Shown: positions 8,293 through 15,747 of the stretch, one piece after another
Layout: every line of letters starts with the position of its first letter
Numbering within the stretch: the stretch's first letter is position 1
Source: BPJO01 sp037189665
GTDB taxonomy: Bacteria > Planctomycetota > Phycisphaerae > Tepidisphaerales > Tepidisphaeraceae
Direction of reading: 5' to 3'
DNA: 64,000 bases
NCBI GenBank assembly: GCA_037189665.1
Contig: JBBCIV010000041.1
Location: forward strand, 1 to 64,000
Translations under genes and position numbers: made by a program
The notes under the pieces: generated by a model
Seen by the model: the letters and a program-made list of their open reading frames with translations, nothing else
Database searches by the model: none
Told to the model about the DNA's origin: nothing

Positions 8293-9882
8293 ATGCACTT
8301 TGAAAATCGCTTGCACGCTGGGCGTGGGCCGCTGCTGGCATGGCTGCTCATTGGACTTCTGGCGTGCGCGAGTCTTGGCAACCCGAGCGTCATGCGAACC
8401 CAGGAAGCGCGGGTGCTTGAGACGGCCCGGCAGATGCAGGGAAGCGGTCTGACCGGACGGCTCGTGCCGCAACTGAACGGCCGGCCGCGCCTGCAAAAGC
8501 CGCCGCTGGCGTATTGGCTGGCCGACGCCGCTTATGCGGTGTTCGGCGTGGGCGTCGCGGCGGGCCGACTGCCGTTCGCGATGGCGATGTGGCTGACTGC
8601 CGGGCTGACCTACCGGATCGGCTCGCACCACTTCGGTCGTCGCGCGGGGCTTGTTGCAATGGGCGGTGTTCTCGGCTGCGTGATCGGTGCGCGGTACGGC
8701 CTGCTCGCCGAGACGGACGCGTTGTCGATGCTCTTTGTCACCGCCGCGACGTATGCCTATTGGCGCGGCGTCGATGCGATGCCGTCGTTTGGGCGGTGCG
8801 CGAGATGGTTCCACCTCGCTGCGGTCGCCACGGCGCTGGCGATCTTGAGCAAAGGCCCGCCGGCGGCCTTCCCGTTTCTTTTCTTCGCGGGTTACGTCTG
8901 CCTCACGCGGCGCTGGCGCGCGTTGTGGTGGTGGCTCAAGTGCGGAGCGCCGATCACGCTCATCGCGCTGGCGGTGCCGTGGTTCGTTTATATTGCGGTC
9001 GCCGTCAAGGACGACACGATCGTCAGGGAACTCAAGGTGGTGACGCTCGGCGGCGGGCATCGGGGGCCCTTCGTGAACTACTTCGCGTACCTCGCCATCG
9101 ACCTGCTGCCATGGACCGCGATGGCCGCGATGGCCGCCTGCTTTGCCGCCAAACGGTTCCGGCGCGATCCGCGCCTCGGCGCATTGGTGCTCTGGACGTT
9201 GGCGATCCTCGTGCCGCTGTGCATTGCGGGCCAGAAGCAGCGGCATTACCTGATGCCGATCCTCCCGCCGCTGATGTTGCTCACGGGCTGGTACATCGAC
9301 CGTGCGATGCGCAGTCGCGACACTTCGATTCATCGAAAGTTCATCGACGCGATGATGGCGGTCACGAGTATTGCATTGATCGTTGCCGGCGTCGCGGTTC
9401 CCGTTGTCGGCCACATGATTCGCGGGCGGGTGATGCTTACCGACGGCGCGGCAACCGTTGCGCTGACGCTCGTAGCGGTCTCGCTGCACACAGCCCGACG
9501 GCGCGGTGGTCCGGCGACGGCCGTGATGACGCTCGCGGTCGCCGCCTCGCCGCTGGTGATCTTCCTTCAGCAAGGCTGGGCGCCGACATTGAAGAACGTA
9601 ACGCCGAAGGCGATCGCGAAGGACCTGGACACGGCGTTCAAAGATCGGCCGCGCAGCCTTATCGGCAATGAAAGCCTGCCGATCCAGTTCCACCTGCGCT
9701 GCCCGCCGGCGTCGCTCAGAACACAGGGCGACATCGAGGCCGCGGTTCGACGCGACGAGCAGACCATTTTCATCGAAGTAATACGGGGAAACCAGACTTC
9801 CCAGGACGGCCCGCTGCTCAAGCGGAGCCGCGCATACCAATGGGACAAAAACGAGGTTCGCATTTATGAAGTGGCCCGCTGA
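8293..9882 (+). CDS. ArnT-like GT-C (GT39/GT83) glycosyltransferase
   Basis: A 529-residue multi-pass membrane protein with the marks of the PMT/ArnT superfamily: an acidic first periplasmic loop (RTQEARVLETAR, Glu 38), KPPLAYW near residue 69, and about ten hydrophobic segments before a soluble C-terminal domain. These enzymes move a sugar from a polyprenyl-phosphate carrier to lipid A or another acceptor on the outer face of the inner membrane. A weak purine stretch (GAAGCGGAT) precedes the ATG. It opens a module with an acid phosphatase, an EamA half-transporter, a PAP2 phosphatase and a two-component system, which resembles polymyxin-type lipid A remodelling. A short copy of its 3' end recurs at 11594. 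Confidence 0.85.
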   Translation: MHFENRLHAGRGPLLAWLLIGLLACASLGNPSVMRTQEARVLETARQMQGSGLTGRLVPQLNGRPRLQKPPLAYWLADAAYAVFGVGVAAGRLPFAMAMWLTAGLTYRIGSHHFGRRAGLVAMGGVLGCVIGARYGLLAETDALSMLFVTAATYAYWRGVDAMPSFGRCARWFHLAAVATALAILSKGPPAAFPFLFFAGYVCLTRRWRALWWWLKCGAPITLIALAVPWFVYIAVAVKDDTIVRELKVVTLGGGHRGPFVNYFAYLAIDLLPWTAMAAMAACFAAKRFRRDPRLGALVLWTLAILVPLCIAGQKQRHYLMPILPPLMLLTGWYIDRAMRSRDTSIHRKFIDAMMAVTSIALIVAGVAVPVVGHMIRGRVMLTDGAATVALTLVAVSLHTARRRGGPATAVMTLAVAASPLVIFLQQGWAPTLKNVTPKAIAKDLDTAFKDRPRSLIGNESLPIQFHLRCPPASLRTQGDIEAAVRRDEQTIFIEVIRGNQTSQDGPLLKRSRAYQWDKNEVRIYEVAR

Positions 9883-10060
9883 CACGTGTGCGTTAAAGGA
9901 GTGAGCCGCAACACATTAATGCCTTCACGCCGCCAGCGGCTTCGTCGTGTCGGCGTTCGTCGCGGTATTTCGAGTGGTTTTGAAACAGTCTCTTCTGCGA
10001 CCGGGTGACCGCGGACGCCTCATCATCGTTAGTTCATCTTCGGAACGTCATGTTGCGCCG

Positions 10061-11083
10061 ATGTTTGCATTCACAAAGAAGCGGCCGATGTCTCGCGCAT
10101 CGAAGGTATGTCTCGCTGCTTTTGTGTGCGGAACGTTTGCGGTTACCCTACATTTCCTGTTGGCCGCTAACGCCGGCCAGCCCGGGTTGCCGTCCCTGCC
10201 GCCAGCTACTTCATGTGTTGTTACGGTTGCCGACTCCGATCGTTATGTCGACCTGTTCGCGCTGGGCGACTGGGGAACGGGGACCGACCCGCAACGCCGC
10301 GTCGCAACGGCGATGGAAGCCGAGGCGCGCCGCCTGCCCAGGCCGCCCGATGCCGTGCTTCTTCTCGGCGACAATTTCTACAAACGCCTCAAGGGCGTCG
10401 CCGATCCCAAATGGGAATCGCAGTTTGAATCCATGTATGACAAGGCGGCTCTGCCTTCGCCGTTCTTCGCGTTGCTCGGCAATCACGATTGCTATGGAAA
10501 GGACAAAGGCGCGTTCCAGCTCTCCTACGCCGCGGAACATCCGGGTTCGCGATGGAAGATGCCCGCGCGGTGGTATCGCATCGAGTTGCCGGCCGAGCAG
10601 CCCCTCGTCACGATCCTGATGCTCGACAGCAATTTCGACCAGCTTTCCCGCGAAATGTGGGCTGAGCAGACGCGGTGGCTGACGGAGCAGTTGTCGCAGC
10701 CGCGATCGACGCCCTGGCTCATCGTTGCGGCGCATCATCCGCTTTATTCGCATGGCGATAAGCACGGCGACGCGCCCGACCTCATCCGAATGTGGGGAGA
10801 TCTCCTGCGAAACGCCAACGTCGATTTTTACCTCTGCGGCCACGACCACCATTTGGAACACATCCGGCGCGATGGCGACCCCATCGACTACCTGATCTCC
10901 GGCGGCGGCGGTGCCGGAACGCGAGGCGTATCGCCAGGCTCCGACAGCCGATTCGCGGTCCAGTGGCATGGGTTTCTCTCAATGCGCCTCGGCGAACGGT
11001 CGGCCGACGTAAACTTTATCAGCGATGCCGGAACGGTCATCCACTCCTTTTCCCGATCCGCCACGACACGGTCAGCCGAATAG
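10061..11083 (+). CDS. Purple/tartrate-resistant acid phosphatase-like metallophosphatase
   Basis: A 340-residue calcineurin-like phosphoesterase of the TRAP (ACP5) type. All metal-binding blocks are present in order: GDWG, GDNFY, GNHD, HHPLYSHG and GHDHHLE. The N-terminus has a basic region and one hydrophobic segment (VCLAAFVCGTFAVTLHFLL), so it is exported or membrane anchored. Two ATGs fit, 10061 and 10088; neither has a good Shine-Dalgarno and the first is used here. It lies between the ArnT-like and EamA genes on the same strand. Removal of phosphate from a lipid carrier or from organic phosphate outside the membrane would suit the context but is inference. Confidence 0.84.
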   Translation: MFAFTKKRPMSRASKVCLAAFVCGTFAVTLHFLLAANAGQPGLPSLPPATSCVVTVADSDRYVDLFALGDWGTGTDPQRRVATAMEAEARRLPRPPDAVLLLGDNFYKRLKGVADPKWESQFESMYDKAALPSPFFALLGNHDCYGKDKGAFQLSYAAEHPGSRWKMPARWYRIELPAEQPLVTILMLDSNFDQLSREMWAEQTRWLTEQLSQPRSTPWLIVAAHHPLYSHGDKHGDAPDLIRMWGDLLRNANVDFYLCGHDHHLEHIRRDGDPIDYLISGGGGAGTRGVSPGSDSRFAVQWHGFLSMRLGERSADVNFISDAGTVIHSFSRSATTRSAE

Positions 11084-11113
11084 ATCAATGGTTATCTTTT
11101 AAGGAGCATGTCG

Positions 11114-11545
11114 ATGCCTGCATGGCTGATTTATGCCGTCCTGTCCGCGGTGATGGCCGCGGCGGTGGGGATTCTCGGAAAAGTCGGCATGCAGGATGCC
11201 AACAGCACTCTGGCCACGCTGCTGCGCAGCGGCGTTATGACGGCGTTCCTACTGGCGGTCTCTTTTCCGCTGAAGGCGTGGGCTGGAATCCACACGATTA
11301 CTCCGCGAGCCATGACCATCCTGGTTTTATCCGGCGTGGCGGGCGCGCTTTCATGGCTTTTCTACTTCAAGGCGCTCACCCTGGCGGAGGTCTGGCGCGT
11401 CGCGCCGATCGACAAGCTCAGCATGCCCATTGCCGTTCTGCTGGCCGTCCTGTTCCTGCACGAACGCCCCGGTGGGTGGGGCTGGCTGGGGATTGCCTTC
11501 ATCATGATCGGCGTGGGGTTGACGCTCATTCCGACGGCGAAGTGA
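11114..11545 (+). CDS. Half-size EamA-family membrane protein
   Basis: 143 residues with four to five membrane segments and the EamA features GVAGALSWLFYFKAL and LAVLFLHERPGGWGW. Full DMT transporters have two EamA units; this is a single unit, like ArnE/ArnF or EmrE-size proteins that work as dimers. The ATG at 11114 is preferred over 11108 because AAGGAG at 11101 is then 7 bases away rather than 1. Next to an ArnT-like transferase it may flip a polyprenyl-phosphate-linked sugar (the ArnEF role), which is inference. Its 3' half is overlapped by the antisense extension of the PAP2 frame. Confidence 0.8.
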   Translation: MPAWLIYAVLSAVMAAAVGILGKVGMQDANSTLATLLRSGVMTAFLLAVSFPLKAWAGIHTITPRAMTILVLSGVAGALSWLFYFKALTLAEVWRVAPIDKLSMPIAVLLAVLFLHERPGGWGWLGIAFIMIGVGLTLIPTAK

Positions 11546-12238
11546 CGAATCCTTCGCGTGAGCCGAAAAGCGCGAGGGGAAGTCGATGGTGGAAGAGAGA
11601 GGTCTGCATTTATGGTGTGGCCCGTTGACCCGCGCTACCACGACCGCCGCGATGCCCCAGCCGAGCAGCATGCTGACGTATACGTCGCTTACATAATGGG
11701 CGCCGACGTACACGCGGCTGACGGCGGTGCCGAGCGCGAACAGCACGAAGACCGGCCTGGCCGCGGGATAGTAGCGGGACAGCATGAACGTGCCGGCGAA
11801 CGCGATCAGCGCATGGCTGCTCGGCATCGCCAGCCCGCCGGTGGAGAAGGGGCGATCCCAGGACGGACGGAAGGAATACCACGCCCCTTCCGACAGGCTC
11901 GGACGCTCACGGCGACAGAGCAATTTGACGCATTCGGCGACGATGCCCGCCGACACGACGGCGATCGCAAGCGCAATCCCGCGCCGGGCCGATGCCGAAG
12001 ACCAGCGGCCAGCCCGGCGGCGGTCTTCGAGCGCGATCGCCGCGGCCAGTCCGAGCCACATCGGCAGGTAGCCGCCGCTACGGAAGAACTGCGTGAAGTC
12101 CTTGCGCTCGATGCCCGGTGGAAGGGCGCTCGCCCAGTTATTCACCGGCACGTCGAGCGCGAACGCCAGGGGGAGCAGTCCGGCGATGGCTAGGACGATC
12201 CCGAGCATGCGGCGCACGTGGTTTTCCGGGCGTTCCAT
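11351..12238 (-). CDS. PAP2-family lipid phosphatase with abnormal C-terminal read-through
   Basis: A membrane phosphatase of the PAP2 type. The three family motifs are present: KLLCRRERP, PSSHA and SRVYVGAHYVSDVY, and about five hydrophobic segments cover residues 10-205. Such enzymes dephosphorylate undecaprenyl-pyrophosphate or lipid A. The domain ends near ARVNGPHHK, about base 11617, exactly where the ArnT-tail copy lies. From there the frame runs on for about 85 hydrophilic, low-quality residues antisense to the EamA gene, so the natural stop codon was probably lost in a rearrangement. The ATG at 12238 is used; a GTG lies 33 bases further upstream. It is divergent from the response regulator. 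Confidence 0.8.
   Translation of the reverse strand: MERPENHVRRMLGIVLAIAGLLPLAFALDVPVNNWASALPPGIERKDFTQFFRSGGYLPMWLGLAAAIALEDRRRAGRWSSASARRGIALAIAVVSAGIVAECVKLLCRRERPSLSEGAWYSFRPSWDRPFSTGGLAMPSSHALIAFAGTFMLSRYYPAARPVFVLFALGTAVSRVYVGAHYVSDVYVSMLLGWGIAAVVVARVNGPHHKCRPLSSTIDFPSRFSAHAKDSSLRRRNERQPHADHDEGNPQPAPPTGAFVQEQDGQQNGNGHAELVDRRDAPDLRQGERLEVEKP
11594..11628 (+). pseudogene. Copy of the 3' tail of the ArnT-like gene
   Basis: The last 12 codons of this frame read WKREVCIYGVAR before TGA. The ArnT-like gene ends WDKNEVRIYEVAR at 9844-9882. Over about 38 bases the two DNA ends agree at roughly four of five positions, including gcatttatg and gtggcccg. The copy has no start or upstream coding context and sits directly after the EamA gene, so it looks like the stump of a duplicated transferase gene left by recombination. 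Confidence 0.6.
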
Positions 12239-12331
12239 GCGTGCAGGATCGGCTGCTGCAAATGATGGCACGATGAAGAGGTCTGAAGAACGTTATAGCT
12301 GCGCGATTATTCGCTGTGTTAGGATGGGCCT

Positions 12332-13024
12332 ATGAGAGTGCTGGTCGTCGAGGATTCGATCCATTTGAGCGAGTCGGTCGCCAGAGGTTTGAGAAAGTCC
12401 GGCTACGCCGTGGATGTCGCCCACGACGGTGCGGCCGGCCTTTGGCATGCGACATCGCACGATTACGACGTGATCGTGCTAGACCTGATGCTTCCGTCGA
12501 TGGACGGCCTGACCGTGCTGAGCCGGATCAGAGACGCAGGCCGCCAGTCGCACGTTCTTGTATTGACCGCCAGAGACACGGTGGACGACCGCGTGCGCGG
12601 CCTTCGCACGGGCGCGGACGACTACCTGATCAAGCCGTTCGCGTTCGACGAACTGCTTGCGCGGGTGGAGGCGCTGGTCCGCCGTCGGCACGTCGCCAAG
12701 AACCCGGTTCTCTCGCTTCGCGGGTTGCGCGTCGATACCGCAGCGCGAAAAGTGACGCGCGACGGGATGCCCATCGATCTTCCCGCCCGGCAGTACGCAT
12801 TGCTTGAATACTTCCTGCTTCATCTGGACACGGTTGTCTCGCGTTCCGACATCGAGGCGCACCTTTACGACGCGCTGGTGGAGCCGATGAGCAACGTCGT
12901 CGATGCGACCGTGTATGCGCTGCGGAAGCAGATCGATCGCGCCGGCGAGCCGTCGTTCATCCAGACCCGCCGCGGGATGGGATACGTCATGACCCGCGAT
13001 GCCCAGCAGGATCAATCGACATGA
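12332..13024 (+). CDS. OmpR-family response regulator
   Basis: 230 residues with a receiver domain (acidic pair near residue 7, phospho-acceptor Asp 51 in VLDLMLP, Thr in VLTAR, Lys in YLIKPF) and a C-terminal winged helix ending IQTRRGMGYVM. AGGATGGG lies about 8 bases before the ATG. The next gene, its histidine kinase, starts inside its stop codon (ATGA overlap), so the two are coupled. It is divergent from the PAP2 gene with 93 bases between, and TTATAG at 12293 is a possible -10. By analogy with PmrA/QseB it may control the envelope genes beside it; that is inference. Confidence 0.92.
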   Translation: MRVLVVEDSIHLSESVARGLRKSGYAVDVAHDGAAGLWHATSHDYDVIVLDLMLPSMDGLTVLSRIRDAGRQSHVLVLTARDTVDDRVRGLRTGADDYLIKPFAFDELLARVEALVRRRHVAKNPVLSLRGLRVDTAARKVTRDGMPIDLPARQYALLEYFLLHLDTVVSRSDIEAHLYDALVEPMSNVVDATVYALRKQIDRAGEPSFIQTRRGMGYVMTRDAQQDQST

Positions 13025-14607
13025 CCGCCCACTCCATACGTTCCAAATTGGTCAAGCGGCTTTCGCTGGTGCTCGTGATCGTGGCGGTCACGACCAATAC
13101 GGCTCTGTACTTCTACTTGCGGGATGAAATACTTGAGCAATACGACGACTCGCTGTTGACCGAGGCGCGCGCCGTCGCGTCCGTCTGGCGGCCGGGCGAC
13201 GATAAAGAACAGCAGGCGGCGGCGATCATCCGGGCGTTTCCTCAGCTTAAGTTTGACAAGCCGAACGGCGACTATTTGAAGGTCGTCCACCGCGATGGCT
13301 CAACGGTCCTGCACGTCCCTCCTGCCGCCGACCACGAACTCGAACGCCCGCGCAACTGGCCGACCAGCGGAAGAAGGCGTTCTTACGACCTGACCCTTCC
13401 TGACGGCCGGGACGGGCGTGCAGTGGTGATCGCGGTCGAGGTTTCGGCCCACGGCAGCGTGCCGAGATTTGAGCAGAGCGAGCATAGCCTCATTCTCGCC
13501 GAGGGACGCCAGGAACTGAACGAGACGCTCGCACATCTGGCGTGGGTCTTGGTGATCCTCGGCGCCGGCTTGACCGCTGCATCCATCTGCATGGTCGTGA
13601 TCGGCGTGCGTCGCGGCTTGCGGCCGCTCAGCGATTTCTCCGAGTCCGTCGGGAGGCTCGACGCGGATTCGCTCGATTACAGATTTCCGACCGACCGACT
13701 GCCCGGCGAGTTACGGCCGATTTCGACTCGCCTGAACGAGTTGCTCGGGCGCCTCCAATCGGCATTCAGCCGCGAACGACGGTTCACCGAGAACGTCGCT
13801 CACGAACTCCGCACGCCCTTGGCCGAACTGCGATCGATGATCGAGGTCGCGATGAAGTGGCCGCCCGAACCTGCCGAGTTGTCGCAGCATCACAATAGCT
13901 TGCTGGAGGTGGTGAAGCGCATGTCGGCGGTCGTCCAACAACTGCTGGCGCTTCTCCGATCCGATCCTGCCCGGCTCGTCGCGGCGTTCGAGCCGGTTGA
14001 TCTGATCTCATGCCTTCGAGCGGCCTGGTCGTCCCACGAACACGCGGCACGTCGGCGTGGCGTGGGCATTGCATTTGAGTGTCCCGAGCGGCAAATGGTC
14101 GTTGCGGACGCCGACGTTCTCCTGTCGCTCCTCGATAACCTGTTCGGCAATGCCGCGGCTTACGCCACCTCGCAGACGATGATCAAATGTGTCGTGACGG
14201 CGGATGACGCAGACCAAAACGTTCATTTCAGCTTGGCGAACGCGAACGCTGACTTGACCGATGAAGATCTCGGTCGTCTCGAAGAGCCGTTCTGGCGAAA
14301 AGATGCTGCTCGCAGCCCGGGCGACCGATCCGGCCTGGGCTTGGCCCTGGTGCGGGAGTACGCAACAGCGTTGAATGTCAGCTGCCGCTACAGCAAACCA
14401 ACTCAGGATCGATTCATGGTCGAACTGACGTTGCTATCAGCCCAGCTCACGTCAGCCGGTTCGTCGATGGGCGGCTTGCCGCCATCCGCCGGCAATCGGA
14501 TTGTCCACAACCCAACCTACCTCGGCGTCGGCAACCGCATGGCGCGCGCGTCTACAACCATAGCTGAAGAAGGACAAGCACGCGGCCTGCGATCAGGCCG
14601 GCGGTGA
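13021..14607 (+). CDS. Sensor histidine kinase partner of the response regulator
   Basis: A 528-residue membrane kinase. The first membrane segment is near residues 13-34, a periplasmic sensor region of about 130 residues follows, and the second segment is near 165-190. Then come HAMP, a HisKA domain with ENVAHELRTPL (His 261), and a HATPase domain with NLFGNA (N box) and RSGLGLALVREY (G2-type box). The start overlaps the stop of the regulator. About 55 residues after the kinase core (from LLSAQLTSAG) have no domain. The 3' end overlaps the convergent LacI gene by 15 bases. Confidence 0.91.
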   Translation: MTAHSIRSKLVKRLSLVLVIVAVTTNTALYFYLRDEILEQYDDSLLTEARAVASVWRPGDDKEQQAAAIIRAFPQLKFDKPNGDYLKVVHRDGSTVLHVPPAADHELERPRNWPTSGRRRSYDLTLPDGRDGRAVVIAVEVSAHGSVPRFEQSEHSLILAEGRQELNETLAHLAWVLVILGAGLTAASICMVVIGVRRGLRPLSDFSESVGRLDADSLDYRFPTDRLPGELRPISTRLNELLGRLQSAFSRERRFTENVAHELRTPLAELRSMIEVAMKWPPEPAELSQHHNSLLEVVKRMSAVVQQLLALLRSDPARLVAAFEPVDLISCLRAAWSSHEHAARRRGVGIAFECPERQMVVADADVLLSLLDNLFGNAAAYATSQTMIKCVVTADDADQNVHFSLANANADLTDEDLGRLEEPFWRKDAARSPGDRSGLGLALVREYATALNVSCRYSKPTQDRFMVELTLLSAQLTSAGSSMGGLPPSAGNRIVHNPTYLGVGNRMARASTTIAEEGQARGLRSGRR

Positions 14608-15747
14608 TCCGGTGGACTGGCAGATCGCCAGCGATTCAGGAAGCAGGACGTCTGGCTTGGAGACGGGCTTGCCTTGGAGTGCATCCGCTAACATCCGGCC
14701 GGCGATGCGGCCGGTCTGTTCGAAGGGCAGGTTGACGCAGGTGACGGTGGGAAACATCGCCTCCAGCGGGTAACCGCCGCTCAGCGAAAGCAGGCTGACG
14801 TCTCCGGGAATACGGAGGCCCAGTTTCTGGATCGCCTGCATCAGGTAGACGGTTTGAAAGCTGTGGTACCCGACGATCGCGGTGGCCTTGTGCGTGAGAA
14901 TCACGTTGCGGACGAAATCGTCGCACGTGTGCTCGTCCACCACCGTATCGTGTCGGCCGACCGGTGAAAGGCCGGCGTCGCGAAGCGTCTGGAGCAGCAC
15001 GCGATGCCGCGTCTCCACGCTCAGATGGGTCTTGAAGGGTCCGCCCACGTTGGCGTACGCGATGCGGCGATGCCCCAGTCGCAGCAGGTATTCGATCGCG
15101 CTCCGCGTTCCGCCCGCGTCATCGACGGACACCCGCATCGCCGAAGGGCCGCACGCCCCGTTGATGCTGACGTACGGGATTTTCGCAGCCTCAAGCGGGT
15201 CGGTCTCGGAAGGCGAAATGGACGAAACGACGATCGCCCCGTCGATCCGCCAGGGGGGCAGGGACTGGATCGGATGCGGCACGGCGGAGTAGGTGCTGCA
15301 AAGCGTGATGTTCTCGTCCTTGAACGCCTCCATCAGTCCGTTGACGATGGCCTGGAAATAGCCGAGCGCCGATTGCACGCTCAGCAGGCCGACGATGCCC
15401 ATCCGCTCTTTTCGCAACGATTGGGCGAGCACGTTCGGCCGATAGTTCAACTCTTCGACCGCCGCCAGCACGCGCTCGCGCACTTCCGCCCGAACGGAAA
15501 AATTGTCGGTCTGATTGCTGAGAATGCGGCTGACGGTCGGGACCGTCACGCCGGCTTTCAGTGCAATGTCCCGCAGGCTGATCTGTTTGACCTTCTTTGA
15601 CGGCATCGTGAAGACGGGGCGAGACGAATGGCTCGCGTCGCCTTGGACGCAAGATACGGGCTTCTCGGAAACACTGTCAAGGCGGTCGGCGGGCGGGGAC
15701 GGCGGATCGCCGGCGGCGCGATGGATCGTCGTGTTGTTGGTCTTCAT
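14593..15747 (-). CDS. LacI-family transcriptional regulator
   Basis: A 384-residue regulator with an N-terminal LacI helix-turn-helix (SLRDIALKAGVTVPTVSRIL) and a periplasmic-binding-like sensor domain. The ATG at 15747 overlaps the TGA of the esterase gene by four bases and has GGAG ten bases upstream. That start adds 47 disordered residues before the helix-turn-helix. The ATG at 15606 would give a conventional 337-residue LacI protein but has no Shine-Dalgarno. It forms an operon with the CE2-type esterase. LacI proteins bind palindromes with a central CG or related symmetry; GGTTTACTAAACC at 18111 is a nearby candidate operator. Confidence 0.88.
   Translation of the reverse strand: MKTNNTTIHRAAGDPPSPPADRLDSVSEKPVSCVQGDASHSSRPVFTMPSKKVKQISLRDIALKAGVTVPTVSRILSNQTDNFSVRAEVRERVLAAVEELNYRPNVLAQSLRKERMGIVGLLSVQSALGYFQAIVNGLMEAFKDENITLCSTYSAVPHPIQSLPPWRIDGAIVVSSISPSETDPLEAAKIPYVSINGACGPSAMRVSVDDAGGTRSAIEYLLRLGHRRIAYANVGGPFKTHLSVETRHRVLLQTLRDAGLSPVGRHDTVVDEHTCDDFVRNVILTHKATAIVGYHSFQTVYLMQAIQKLGLRIPGDVSLLSLSGGYPLEAMFPTVTCVNLPFEQTGRIAGRMLADALQGKPVSKPDVLLPESLAICQSTGSPPA

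Noticed and set aside
8248..9885. A 545-codon open frame antisense to the ArnT-like gene
   Set aside because: The translation is Arg/His-rich without hydrophobic or domain pattern, and the plus strand encodes a clear multi-pass glycosyltransferase.
9978..9996. Similarity to the MITE end (ttttgaaacag followed by tcttct)
   Set aside because: Only 11 bases match in a row, there is no second inverted end nearby and no target duplication.
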